Origin: Beta vulgaris subsp. vulgaris
Lineage: Eukaryota; Streptophyta; Magnoliopsida; Caryophyllales; Amaranthaceae
Reading direction: 5' to 3'
Assembly: GCF_026745355.1 (NCBI RefSeq)
Contig: NC_079202.1
Coordinates: forward strand, 61,473,622-61,537,621
DNA: 64,000 nt
Shown here: piece after piece, positions 1 to 10,436 of the stretch
How positions within the stretch are numbered: position 1 is the stretch's first letter
How the letters are laid out: every line of letters starts with the position of its first letter
Position numbers and translations under genes: made by a program
The notes under the pieces: model-generated
Databases searched by the model: none
The model's input: the letters and a program-made list of their open reading frames with translations, nothing else
Told to the model about the DNA's origin: nothing

Positions 1-1262
1 GTTTCTTTACTTGATATTTTGGTAGTTAGGCAGCATGAACTTGCCAATTTACATTTCAGAAACAAAAGTTTGTTGGTAATGGTAATTAAAGCCTTTAAGT
101 TAGGTTTAGGTCTAATAGGTCCAAAGATTTAAAGAAGTGAAAAGAATGCACCTTTCATTATTCTGCCAAGAAAACATAACTTTGGTTGAAAGGGGTAATT
201 ATTCAACAACAATCTAGTGAAATTCCTGCATAACCAGGGTATGAAAGCATAATGTTCTACTCCAAGTCTCCAATTTTTTTCTTATTACAATTTACAACCT
301 CTTTAAGTTGTGTGTCTTCACTGTCTTGTAATAAAATTGTGCTTGTGCTCATTAATTTATATGAACTGCAACTAAACCTTTTATCTAAGCGTGTTTTTGC
401 ATATTGCTCAAGCTGTAAACCATTTCCAGTGTAATATTATGCTGCTTCTACCACTGGAATTTAAGTATGAGGTTTTTTCTACTTTATTCGTTTCTATATT
501 ACTGTTATTTCCCCCATATGGAATCACATTCTCTCCCATGAGTTACTCTGTTTCTTCATAGTGAAAACAGTACATGTGATGATTTGATGTGATAATACAT
601 GTTTTGAGCACATTTTAGTTGTGAAATACCGTGTACAGTTAGGACACGGAAACCACCAGAGGACCGCCTTTCACTGTCCGGCAAGCTTAGCTTTGTACCT
701 TTGCAAATTTAGTGAGCTTAGCTTTAAGTCGTTAGTTTCCCACCATCCTTATCACACACATTGAGAATAGATTATGCATTTAACTTTTAACATCATAACA
801 TCTGTAAAATGATTCAAGATGTAGACATCGACGACAGAAGTCCTTTTCAGTGGTCTTTTAGATTCTTAAAAAAAATGTATGATGCTTCATGTTTGATAAG
901 TTCCGTAACACTGGTTTATTATATGATTCTGTCAGGAAGAGCAGTAGCCGCCAATATGAACACCAAATTTTCCTAAAATAATTGTTTTGTGATCGTTGAG
1001 GTTAGGAATAAGATAGTTTAGTTTTCTTGCCATGTTTCATGCAAAATTTGACTTAGGAAGCTTTTCATTTATTAAGGGAAAGAAAGGAGACTTTTGAGTG
1101 ACTCAATTTGATCCCAATCGTGGTTAGTGTGCTTTTGGTTTGCTGATGGTGGGAGTTGAATCTGATGCCTTTCTCTTTTCCCTGACCTGATACATGATAT
1201 CTTGCATGGCTGTAATTTCTGATTGTTTGTTGATCAAGTTTTGCCTTTAAAACTCCCAAGAC
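1..1262. other. Upstream intergenic DNA, no gene seen
   Basis: AT-rich sequence with only short, unconvincing ORFs. I recognise no coding domain, RNA gene or transposon terminus. The last few hundred bases are presumably the promoter region of the proline-rich gene that starts at 1367. Confidence 0.5.
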
Positions 1263-1270
1263 TATAAATA
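1263..1270 (+). promoter_or_regulatory. TATA box of the proline-rich gene
   Basis: TATAAATA lies 97 bases before the chosen ATG at 1367. A start site about 30 bases downstream would give a 5' UTR of roughly 70 nt, normal for a plant gene. The position is seen in the sequence; the function is inferred. Confidence 0.5.
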
Positions 1271-1366
1271 AGAACTCATACCATTCTTTCTTATCATCCA
1301 GAATTGGATTGTTATTACTAAGAAGTTTGTTTTCGGTTTCCATAATCAAACATCTTGATTTCCAAT

Positions 1367-2983
1367 ATGTCAAACCAGTCCCAATCTCGCCCATGGTTCC
1401 GTTTGGCCACCCTAGCTCGAGCTCCTCAACCTCCTGCTCCTGCTTCTGCTCCTGCTCCTGCTCCTGCTGCTGGTCCTGCTCCAGCCACAGCACCCCGACC
1501 TCAAAACCAACCTCTTGTTCCTCCTCGACCTCCCCTTAGACCCGCATTTAGACCTACTACTCAGCCTCCTCCAGCCCAGCAAGCTGCTCCCTCTCCTGCT
1601 CCTCGAGCTCCTGCTACCCCTGGTCCTCGTGCACCATCTGTCACCTTTTCTGCTCCCTCTCCTTCGCCAATTACCACCCCATCAGAACCAAGAGCTCCTA
1701 CTTCTGTCCCTCCTGCTCCTTCTCCCTCCCCTCCTTCAACCACCACCAGTACAGCACCAAGAGCTCCTGTATCTGCCGGCCTTGCTGCTACTGCAGCACC
1801 GCAGCCTCCTGCCGTTTCTCCTACAATCCCTAGATCTCCTGCACCAGCAGCTCCTGTTGCTGCACCGCAGCCTGCTGCTCCTCCTGCAATTACTAGAACT
1901 CCTGCGTCCCCCCTCTCTAAAAAATCGCCTCCTAGAAGTTCAATATCCTCTCCTCGGCCTGGACCTTCTCCATTATCCTCACCTCCTAAACCAAAAACTC
2001 AACCTCCTCCACCTTCCCTATCGTCTTCTCCTCCTCCCTTGTCTCGTTCATTTCCAGCTTCTCCTCCTCCCTTGTCTCGTTCATTTCCAGCTTCTCCTCC
2101 CAAATTGCCTTCTCCTCCCTCACCTCCCAAACCCTCATTTCCTGCCCTGAAACAAGAAATACTTCCCAGGATCGCAAGTATTTCTCTTCCTCCTGCAGAA
2201 AAGGAGATAGCTTCCTCGGCGGCAACTAATTCATCAGCAAAACCTTCTAATGGTTCCCTCGTGACTTCTCGTGGGAATTCTTTTACTGCATCGCCAAGAT
2301 CGTCTAAGCCTCTTCCGGAGACTCCTCCCCAATCACCAAAGACTAAACCTTCTCTTTCTCCTCCTTCTCCATTTACTCTTCCACCTTCACAACTGAAGTT
2401 TGAGGGCGAGCGTGGAGCTAAAATCCCAACTGAAGCTCAACAGAAATCTGTTGTTGTACAGGAAACTGTAAAGAAGCCCAAGTCATATCTTGAATCACAT
2501 GGTGGTTCTGAACAAAAGGCTCAGACCAGAACGTATGCGAAGCCAAAAGAGAGAGACTTCTATAAAAAGTCTTCAGATTCTGAAGATAATGGCATGAGAT
2601 TTATAACTATTGCTGGTGAAAACAAAGGTGCGATCATGGAACTTGGCTACTCATCCAGAGGACGAGGTTCCAAATTGAATAGCCCTTACAAGATCAACAA
2701 TGATGGTGATCAAGTATTAGAAGGTAACTTAAGTGGCAACGAAGAAAGGTCTAAGCTGCAAGCTAAGAGTCATATAGCTCCGGCGAAACCTGCTGTGCCA
2801 ATGCATGCATTCATGAACAGCAACGTGCAAGGTATTAACAGCTCCATCGTCTTTAACAGTACCTGTTCTCATCATGATCCCGGGGTGCATCTTTCTGTCA
2901 CTCGAAAGCCATTGAATGGTCGCGGTCATGCTTTCCAGCTCAAGAATCAAGCAAAGGATAATGGGCATTGGTTTTCTGAGTAG
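1367..2983 (+). CDS. Proline-rich protein, function unknown
   Basis: An uninterrupted single-exon reading frame of 538 codons. I chose the ATG at 1367 (MSNQSQSRPW) because the frame upstream has no other ATG. Residues ~20-270 are Pro/Ser/Ala-rich with SPP, PAP and PPP runs, including a perfect 33-bp duplication near 2041-2106 that repeats PPPLSRSFPAS. The C-terminal half is not proline-rich. It contains an FITIAGENKGAIMELG stretch and a segment with NSNVQGINSSI and HDPGVHLS, which look conserved and globular. There is no signal peptide or membrane segment, so a cell-wall extensin role is unlikely even though such proteins are often labelled hydroxyproline-rich glycoproteins or gp1-like. A TATA box precedes the gene and AATAAA follows at 3013. 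The gene is probably real; its function is unknown. Confidence 0.8.
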   Translation: MSNQSQSRPWFRLATLARAPQPPAPASAPAPAPAAGPAPATAPRPQNQPLVPPRPPLRPAFRPTTQPPPAQQAAPSPAPRAPATPGPRAPSVTFSAPSPSPITTPSEPRAPTSVPPAPSPSPPSTTTSTAPRAPVSAGLAATAAPQPPAVSPTIPRSPAPAAPVAAPQPAAPPAITRTPASPLSKKSPPRSSISSPRPGPSPLSSPPKPKTQPPPPSLSSSPPPLSRSFPASPPPLSRSFPASPPKLPSPPSPPKPSFPALKQEILPRIASISLPPAEKEIASSAATNSSAKPSNGSLVTSRGNSFTASPRSSKPLPETPPQSPKTKPSLSPPSPFTLPPSQLKFEGERGAKIPTEAQQKSVVVQETVKKPKSYLESHGGSEQKAQTRTYAKPKERDFYKKSSDSEDNGMRFITIAGENKGAIMELGYSSRGRGSKLNSPYKINNDGDQVLEGNLSGNEERSKLQAKSHIAPAKPAVPMHAFMNSNVQGINSSIVFNSTCSHHDPGVHLSVTRKPLNGRGHAFQLKNQAKDNGHWFSE

Positions 2984-3012
2984 AATTATATGTACTATTA
3001 TTGTATTAGGGG

Positions 3013-3018
3013 AATAAA
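3013..3018 (+). terminator. Possible polyadenylation signal
   Basis: AATAAA lies 30 bases after the stop codon of the proline-rich gene. Plant poly(A) signals are loose, so this is only a candidate. Confidence 0.35.
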
Positions 3019-3552
3019 GGTAAAGTTCATCGTCAAAACCAGGTCGCAGAAGAGTTATTCTGATTCTCTTACACTCTTCCTTTTTACTACATATTAAGTC
3101 AGGGCATATGATACATGGCTGTGCAATCCATTTCCTCAGCAAAAGAACCCACAAAATATAAACAAATTTACCTATGAGATTGTTTTAAGATACCTGAAAA
3201 TGTTGCGTCCATTCAATTTATACAAGTTAATGTACTTTGTTCTGCTGGTCAGGCGGATTGCGAATAAAGATGATCATTTGATGCTTCTTGTTAGTTTTAT
3301 CCCTGGTTTTTTTTTTCTTAGTTAATTCTATTTGTGATGTAAAGTTTTTCAAAGGTTCTGATGAGATTCAGCTGCTCATGAGCCAAGTTGCAGAATGCCT
3401 TTTGTATTTTGTGTTGTTGAAGTTTCATGGTATTGCTCAATGCTCATGACTGCATGATTGTATAGTAGTATATGGGGTGAACAGTTTCTCTTTTAATTAC
3501 AGGGACTCTTATGGTCTTAGTAAATAACTTTTTTTTTAGGGTAAACAGTGAG
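3019..3552. other. 3' flank and intergenic DNA
   Basis: Likely contains the 3' UTR of the proline-rich gene, followed by AT-rich DNA. No further gene or element end was recognised before the SINE cluster. Confidence 0.45.
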
Positions 3553-3567
3553 AGCTTAGCTAGTAAA

Positions 3568-3610
3568 CAAGAAAAAAAGGTAAGAAATCGGAGATCCTCC
3601 GCATGAGGGG
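3568..3610 (-). mobile_element. 43-bp SINE-type 3'-end fragment (minus)
   Basis: A very short insertion flanked by AGCTTAGCTAGTAAA (3553-3567) and AGCTTAGCTATTAAA (3611-3625), a 15-bp target-site duplication with one mismatch. Read on the minus strand it ends in ...TTTCTTACC plus an A-rich tail. That resembles the ends of the longer SINEs at 3744-3945 and 61344-61543. It is probably a severely 5'-truncated insertion. Confidence 0.5.
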
Positions 3611-3637
3611 AGCTTAGCTATTAAATACTTGGTACTT

Positions 3638-3717
3638 TTTTTTATAAAGGTAAGAAAAAAAAGAAGTTAGGAGACCCTCCGCACGAGGGGAGTTCCAAGC
3701 TCCTAACGCAATACTTT
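3638..3717 (-). mobile_element. 80-bp SINE-type 3'-end fragment (minus)
   Basis: Flanked by TTGGTACTT at 3629-3637 and 3718-3726, a 9-bp duplication. The minus strand reads CTCCCCTCGTGCGGAGGG...TTCTTACC and then an A-rich tail, the same type of 3' end as the neighbouring 43-bp fragment. It abuts the target-site duplication of the next SINE. Confidence 0.45.
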
Positions 3718-3743
3718 TTGGTACTTACAAATGTATCATTGTA

Positions 3744-3945
3744 GTTTTTTTTGGCCTCTTTTCAAGAACCCCGTGGTGAGATGAATTTCCTCTGGGTTGT
3801 CCTCGCACAGGACCATGCACCCAGAGGCCCAATCCCTCCCCCAACCCTACAACAATATTGAAATTTTTACTTCCACCAAGATTTGAACTTTGGTCTTCCA
3901 TGTGGGAGATAGGAAGTCATACCAGTGGATCCAAGGATTCTTGGT
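3744..3945 (-). mobile_element. tRNA-derived SINE (minus)
   Basis: Bounded by a perfect 17-bp target-site duplication, ACAAATGTATCATTGTA (3727-3743 and 3946-3962). On the minus strand, CCAAAGTTCAAATC near the 5' end is a box B-like Pol III promoter motif. The 3' part (GGCCTCTGGGTGC..., CCTGTGCGAGGAC...) matches the SINE at 61344-61543, so the two belong to one family. The 3' end is A-rich (T-rich on +). Confidence 0.82.
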
Positions 3946-3962
3946 ACAAATGTATCATTGTA

Positions 3963-4402
3963 TAGTTTCTAGGAGAAACATTTGGTTTCTGTTTGTACAA
4001 TACCATGTCAGTATCTATGAATTTCTTCTCCAGTTGGTATTGATTTTTTTTTTTCAATTGGTACTCGAAATTATACAATTTTAGTGCCATATTGTAACGT
4101 TGATGATATGAATTGGAAGATACTTCCTCTATTTCTTTTTAAGTGCAATATATTGATTTTTGCACTATTCACACACATTATTTTGACCATATTTATTTTA
4201 CTAATATACAAAAATAAAAATGATCATATAAAATTATGTTGGAGGTGCTTCGTGACTATTTTCATAATGTCAATTATTTGTAAATTCTTTAAATGTATGA
4301 TTAGAGGTATTAATGGTGAAAGTTGTGTATTGACAAGTGTAAAAGTCAAACTATTGCACTTATTTAGAAATAGAAGTTAGTATATTCGTATGAACATATC
4401 TA
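3963..4402. other. Intergenic DNA, nothing recognised
   Basis: AT-rich. Two short ORFs are chance open frames with no recognisable protein. Some bases around 4250-4380 resemble the 3' halves of the Stowaway-like MITEs seen elsewhere in the window, but no clear termini were found. Confidence 0.4.
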
Positions 4403-4507
4403 GGTCCTGTTCTTTTGAACGGTTTTGGATTGAACTGAAATAGGAGAAAGCTGAATATAAGAGAGCTGCCTGAACAGAATTGGAATGAAGTTCAAAAGAA
4501 CAGAGTC
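4403..4507. mobile_element. Small MITE with 'GTTCTTTTGAAC' ends
   Basis: The left end GGTCCTGTTCTTTTGAAC and right end GTTCAAAAGAACAGAGTC are inverted repeats with one mismatch. The flanks are CTA and TTA, so a 3-bp TA-rich target (Harbinger-like) is possible but not proven. About 105 bp, no coding capacity. Confidence 0.55.
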
Positions 4508-4539
4508 TTAATACGAACTAAATAATTTATAGTCCCAAT

Positions 4540-5152
4540 TAGGACTGCTTATCGGTCGAGTCGAGCCCGAACTATCGTCTGCTCGAGTTCGTTTAAGTTT
4601 ATTCGAGTTCAATGCTTAACGAGCCAAACTTTGTTCGAGCCGAGCTTTGACCAAATTTAAACGAGTCGAGCTCGAACTATTCACAAGTAGGTTTGACTCT
4701 TTATCACCCCAACTTTGTACATGTTTTCTATGTTTTTCCTTTTTACTTCCTCCATTTCAATTCAGTTATGACATTGTTTAAATCACGGACTCCTAGACAA
4801 TTTTTGGAAAGGACAGAGATAGAGAAAAGTTATTACCCAAAATAAAAGTGTAACATCTATTTATAACTTCCTAAAATCGAAAGTGTCACAAGTTCACAAC
4901 TAAATTGGAATGGAGGAAGTATTTGAATTTTATAGGTTTTCTTTTAGACGATGAAACTATTTACTTATTATTGTGTGATATATAGGTTGATATATATTAT
5001 TTTTCTATATAAAAGTACAACCGATCGAGCATGTCCACGAGCTTTCATGAAAGTATCGAGTTGAGTTCGAATTCGAGCTGAGTTTTGACCAAGCATTAAC
5101 CGAACCGATCCCAAACTACTCGCGAGCAGGTGAGACTCATTATCGCCCTCTA
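4540..5152. mobile_element. hAT-like non-autonomous element
   Basis: Flanked by a perfect 8-bp duplication GTCCCAAT (4532-4539 and 5153-5160), the length typical of hAT insertions. Both ends are rich in CGAGTCGAG/GAGCTCGAAC-type repeats in opposite orientation. A Stowaway-like MITE (4744-4921) is nested inside, so the hAT-like element inserted first. No transposase frame. Confidence 0.68.
4744..4921. mobile_element. Stowaway-like MITE nested in a hAT-like element
   Basis: The termini TACTTCCTCCATTTCAATT and AATTGGAATGGAGGAAGTA are near-perfect inverted repeats bounded by TA dinucleotides, as in Tc1/mariner-derived Stowaway MITEs. 178 bp, non-coding. Confidence 0.78.
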
Positions 5153-6176
5153 GTCCCAATCAAAGACACATAGTACTACTAAAAGAAATATAAACACCAT
5201 TAGAATTCTTTTTGGTACTACTAAAAGAAATATTGAAACCAATTTTAAATATTCCTAGTACTCCCTTTATTCCTTATTTTCTTATTTAGAAACTTTTTGT
5301 GAAACAAAAAAAAATCAAAACAAAAAAATACCAAATAAAAACGGAGGAAATACCATATAAATTATTGTTAGTATTAATATAATAATTTTTTTGTGTGTGT
5401 GGAAGTACAACTGCCAACAATGCTTGGAGTTTCTATGGTTATCTGTTAGGAGTCCGAGTTTCTCAACGGCCAACAATGCTAACTAAGTAAATAATAATAT
5501 CTCTCATTACTTTTGGACGATTGATTGATTGAGTTCTCTGATTTTTCCAGGAATATACAGAGCAGAGGGACAAAGGGAAAGAGTCCAGCGTTGTGTGTTT
5601 ATTGTTCATAGTTTGACTTATATATTAACAAAATGTACATCTTTGATTATGTATTATCAACAAAATTTATAAATGTTTGATAATATTAAGATAAGATACT
5701 CATTGAGGCGAATTAAATAAGATTACATATATATTTATATTTTTTGCTTATATGTTGGAAGTAATTTAGAATATTTGATGCAGTTCTAAATAGTGTAAGT
5801 AAGATTCTAAATATGAACACCAATAAGGAACAAAAAAAACTAATAATAATTATTTATATATTTTTATTTAGCTGTTGTACTTTGACATTTACACTATTTA
5901 CATAATTTATTTTAGTATTATTTTTTACTAAGGTATTCTATATAGTATAATAAATTGGACTAAACTCAACTTTTAAAGTTTATAAATTGATAAGTAAAGA
6001 TATTAGTTATATATTAGTAAGTATGACAATTAAAAGGAAAACCTGAATAAGAATAAAGGGAGTAGTATTATTACTTATTAGTGGATAAGGATAATATAAT
6101 TTCTCAGCTGGTTTATGTGGTTGTGCTTGTCTTGTTGACCAACAAAAGTTATTTTATTTTAATCCAATACTTTGAT
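5153..6176. other. Intergenic DNA with a short tandem duplication
   Basis: A ~45-bp unit starting GTACTACTAAAAGAAATAT is duplicated at about 5172-5235. At 5262-5350 a CTCCCTTTATTCC... start and an ACGGAGGAAATAC end suggest a decayed Stowaway-like MITE. No gene seen. Confidence 0.4.
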
Positions 6177-6190
6177 AAGTCTAGTGGCAT

Positions 6191-6357
6191 ACCAAATAAG
6201 TGTTGGCTCAGTGGTGATGGGGACTGGCTTTGGTAGAACAGACCCGTGTTCGAATTTCCGCAACACCCTTGGGATAGGAATGAAACCTAACCACCCCGAA
6301 CTTGACCTCGATCCGGATGTTGCCCGAAGGGTGAACCGGGTGCAAAAAAAAAAAAAC
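6191..6357 (+). mobile_element. tRNA-derived SINE with 14-bp TSD
   Basis: A perfect target-site duplication AAGTCTAGTGGCAT flanks it (6177-6190 and 6358-6371). A box A-like TGGCTCAGTGGTGATGG is near the 5' end and box B GTGTTCGAATTTCC follows about 35 bases on, so the head comes from a tRNA. The element ends in a run of 13 A's. Internal GACCTCGATCCGGATGTTGC is non-coding body sequence. Confidence 0.88.
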
Positions 6358-6371
6358 AAGTCTAGTGGCAT

Positions 6372-6816
6372 GTCAATATGCCAATATGGCATGTACGCGG
6401 ACCGCGGTGCTGTTCGAGTGTTCGTACAACTTTACTAGATGGAACTTCTTTCTTGGAAGTAATTGTTTGTGCATTGAGAGCACAACGTAGCAATGATATT
6501 CTCATATTCAGAATGCTCTAATATCATGATATTTTAGTATTTTTTATGACAAAAATTAATATTAAAAATTTATAATTTTTTATAAAAAAACAATCATATA
6601 TTTTTATTTGGGAATTGTTAGTTGAAATCTAGTTGATGTATTAGATGATTAGTATATCATATCTTAATTAACACTATTTTTATCATATCAATTAGTTATT
6701 ATATCATATCCTGGTTATATCTAATCATATCGAGTAAATGTTAGTACATTGTATCAAGTGGCTAGTGTAATTACAAAAATGCCATGATATGAGACAAGTT
6801 GTCCCTTACCGGGTAT
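6372..6816. other. Intergenic DNA, nothing recognised
   Basis: AT-rich DNA between a SINE and a hAT-like element. A degenerate repeat of ATATCAT/TAGTTATTATATCAT type is visible at 6640-6740. Confidence 0.4.
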
Positions 6817-6824
6817 GAGAGAAT

Positions 6825-7380
6825 TAGAGATGTAAATGGATCGGGTTCGGGGGGGTGGAGCATCAACCGCATCCACCCACTCCACCCGATCCATCCATCA
6901 CCCGCATCTATCTCCACTCGAATCCATCCATTCATTTGTAACCGGTTTAAATGGATGGATCGGGTGATTAACGGGTGAAATCAAATAGTATTAGGAGAAG
7001 AAAGAAAAATTACTAAAAAGAACCACTAATCCATTTATATAATTCTACTTACTATATAAAATTGTCTCCAAACTAACCGTAATCCACATTATTAACATTT
7101 ATATACTTATATTATCATTTTGTAACTTTTGGGCTATAGATTAATAAAGCTGTAAAAATAAAAAAGCCCAAAATTAAAAAAATTATATATTTTTTACTTT
7201 AAACAGGTGACGGATTGGGTAGTAAATGGATGATGGGCCGGGTGATGGATGAAAAAATATCGCCCGAACCCGACCCGCATCCATCACCCGGCTATCATCC
7301 GTTTAAACCGGATTTTTCACCCACTTAATAAACCGGGTGGAGCGGATGGTCGGGTGATCCACTGGATATTGCCATCTCTA
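6825..7380. mobile_element. hAT-like MITE with TAGAGATG ends
   Basis: It starts TAGAGATGTAAATGGATCGG and ends ...GGATATTGCCATCTCTA, imperfect inverted termini of the hAT MITE type. Flanks are GAGAGAAT (6817-6824) and GGGAGAAT (7381-7388), an 8-bp duplication with one mismatch. The interior has many CGGGTGATGGATGG-like repeats in both orientations. No protein-coding frame. Confidence 0.75.
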
Positions 7381-7388
7381 GGGAGAAT

Positions 7389-9673
7389 ACTACCTTGAGC
7401 ACAACAAATGTAACCAAGAATGTTTTGACCTAATTGTTAAAATTGAGGTGCTATGAACAATATAGATCACATGTTCAAATCTTCATTCTCTCCTTTTTTA
7501 TACTTTGTATTATTTTCGTGGCTCATATAGATAAAAAAAACACAACAAATGTCCAAATTATTTGATGGTTAACTATAATATTTATTTTGTTATTCGTTTA
7601 TCTTATTTATGCTCATCTCTAGTGGTTACCCACAATTTTTTGTCATCTAAATAAAATATATCTATTGGCTAGAAATCACCATTACGCGTTTTTAGCGTGG
7701 AGAAGCCAAGGAGCAAAAACTAAAATACTTCCCCTTTTCATATATATGTCACCTCTTAGCTAGCGTGAAGGCTAAAAAAATGTATGTTTTTGACGTTGGA
7801 GCAAAAACACAAAATTTCATATCTCTTCTTGTTTTATTAGTTATAAATGTCTTTTTCTCCTTACGCCAAATAATCGGGCAATCATTTTGTGTAGTCTAAT
7901 GCATTTGACGATTTAGTTGAATTTTAGTTCATAGAATTTTTTCAGTCATTAGTAGGATACTTCTATAACTTCACTATATATATATAGGGATAATCAATGA
8001 ATCACAACCCTCCCATCCCTTAATTTTGGCTAAAATTTTCTTCTTCTGATTATTTATTTTGGTCATGTAACTTTTTTTTTTGATAATTTCTTTTGGTTAT
8101 GTAACTAAGAACTGAGAAATAACCATTTTTAAAAAAAAAGAAAAAAAGAAAAAAAAAACCATTTTACTTTAAAAAGACAATATCAAAAGATAAAAACTCG
8201 ATTAATACATTATACACTTATACGACCAAGTAATCTATTAGCCACAAGTAATCCATTATATACATGACTGCACTTGGATTAAAAAAATGTGAATTATATA
8301 AGAGCGTAAGTTATTTGGATAAAATTTAAAGTTCATTCAATTCTATCCAAATGATTAATTCGGGTTGAATTTTGACTCAATTATTTAGATTTTAGAAAAT
8401 TGAATTTTTTCGGATTGAAGGTGTGCAATTTTTTAAAAATATATTTATATACTATAATTTAATTTAAGTTAAATTTCTTCTAAAAACTTGGATTTTAATA
8501 TCTAATTTTCCTTCGTCACTGTTACATTATATGTAATCAATGTAATTTTTTTTACTGTTATTGTTGCTGTTAATTGTAATGTTCTTATATAGTTTCAATT
8601 GAGTTTATGGATGTTTGATCCTCTTTGAGACTTGTATTATGGTAACGTTAACTTTGAAAAATTTCTAAACCTTTTGGTATGATTATGTTTTAAGAACATG
8701 AAGTAAAAAATTCATGAACCCTTAAGAAAAAGTAAATTGTTTATAAGGCTCGTGGTCCAATTTTTTTTAGCTTGTAAAACTTATTTTTCAATTATAATAT
8801 AAGGCGTTTTAGCTTTTATGTCATCTGAAAAATACAAAATTTGAATAATATGGACTTTCAAATTGGATCTAGACTAAAACGCACTTATTCAGATTGGATT
8901 GAACTTGGTGGAAATTCCGATTGGGTATGGATGGAAAATTATATTTTTTTATTTACTATATATCCTTAATTTTTAATAATTTACCATATACCCTTAATGA
9001 TTAACAACTATCAACCCCTGATTTCATTACTCGACCTTACTTAATCTCTATCTCACTCATTTAATTACTCTAACTGATTAGCATTGAAACAACACTTCAG
9101 GTCAAAGAAAAAGGAAGAGAGTTATAGAGGATGAGTGAATAGTGGGGTCATTTGAGATATTTTAATGGTGGTTAATTAAGGTTAAAGACTCAAAAAGTGG
9201 TTGATTAGGGTTTGGTAAGGGAATTAGGGTTATTGACTAAAAAAGAAGTTGACGGTCATTAATCATTAAAGAATAATAAGGATATCGGTAATATTTAAAG
9301 AAGTTGAGGGTTACTATATGATTAATTTTGAAAAGTGCGAGGTTATATGATCATATAAAAAAGTATGTGAGGGTATATGGTGGAAAATCTGTTGATTCAA
9401 TTTTAGATTAGCCGACAATTTTTTATGCTAGTGGTTAGGATTATATTTTACATGTTGGATCTCATTTTGATCTCCAGCTTTTGTGGTTATTATAAATTCC
9501 ATTACTATTAACATATCAAAGAGATTATCCTCACTACTCACTAGCAAGTGTTCTAAATCAGCTCCTAAGGATTTGTTCTAGCTAGCCACAAGATTATGCT
9601 TCAAGTGTTTGGAAAGTAGCAACACTTATCCCCACACTAAACCTTTTCGAATCAAATTTCTAGCTTAGCTTTG
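7389..9673. other. Intergenic DNA, mostly unrecognised
   Basis: AT-rich. The pieces at about 8950-9010 and 9300-9385 both contain (A)TATACCCTTAA/GAGGGTATATGG-type motifs in opposite orientation, so a ~430-bp inverted-end element may lie between them, but the match is weak. No gene, RNA gene or satellite seen. Confidence 0.4.
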
Positions 9674-9917
9674 TACTACCTCCGTTTCAACTTAATCTAC
9701 ACATTAATGCAAAACTTTGAGAACATATATCTTTAGTTTTGCATTTGTAAAAATTATAAAAAGTACATATTAATAAAATACATGTTATGATGAATCTAAC
9801 AAGATCCCACATGACTATATATTCATTCGCGTATAAATCACAAATGATGGTCAAAGTGAAATTTGTGAATAGTGTAAAATGTCAAAGTGTGTAGATTAAA
9901 TTGAAACGAAGGTAGTA
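9674..9917. mobile_element. Stowaway-like MITE
   Basis: The termini TACTACCTCCGTTTCAACTT and AATTGAAACGAAGGTAGTA are ~30-bp inverted repeats with few mismatches, extending to TCTACACA/TGTGTAGA. They are bounded by TA. 244 bp, no ORF. Confidence 0.82.
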
Positions 9918-10422
9918 TTAATTAGGTGATAATCAACTTGTTAATCTATAATTAAAACCTTTTTTTCCTTTATTACCTCCCTGCAACCAAAGGACAAAGA
10001 TCAAAATGCCAAAAAGGAAGAAACAAATATGAGTAGCTGCTTTTGATATAGTTTCTATTCATATCATAATTCATAAATAATGAAATGCCTCCAGTGATGG
10101 GAATGTAGTTTCTTCTTTATGACTTTAAGTAAACAAGAACTAGTTATACTAGAAAGATTATTCTGTTGGTACTATGTAGTATCTTAGTAATCTTACTATA
10201 TTTGATTTCAAACTTGTCTGTATAACGTGGAATCTTAAAATGCAATGGGTTAGAAAGTTTTATATGCTGATTGTAATACAGTAAAACTAATGTATCAATT
10301 AAGTTATCAACAGCATCTTGCTGGTTCAGAGGTCTACCACGATGGATCTGTATTACTTTGTCCAACGATGAGTGATAGATCTCTAACAGTTGAATATCAA
10401 AATTGAAAATTATATGTTATGT
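9918..10422. other. Intergenic DNA, nothing recognised
   Basis: AT-rich sequence between a MITE and a retroposon. The 73-codon minus-strand ORF here has no recognisable domain. Confidence 0.4.
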
Positions 10423-10436
10423 AACACATGCATACA

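Noticed and set aside
1065..2225. Minus- and plus-strand ORFs overlapping the proline-rich gene (Leu-rich, Glu/Gly-rich)
   Set aside because: They are frame shadows of the CCT/CCA-rich coding sequence.
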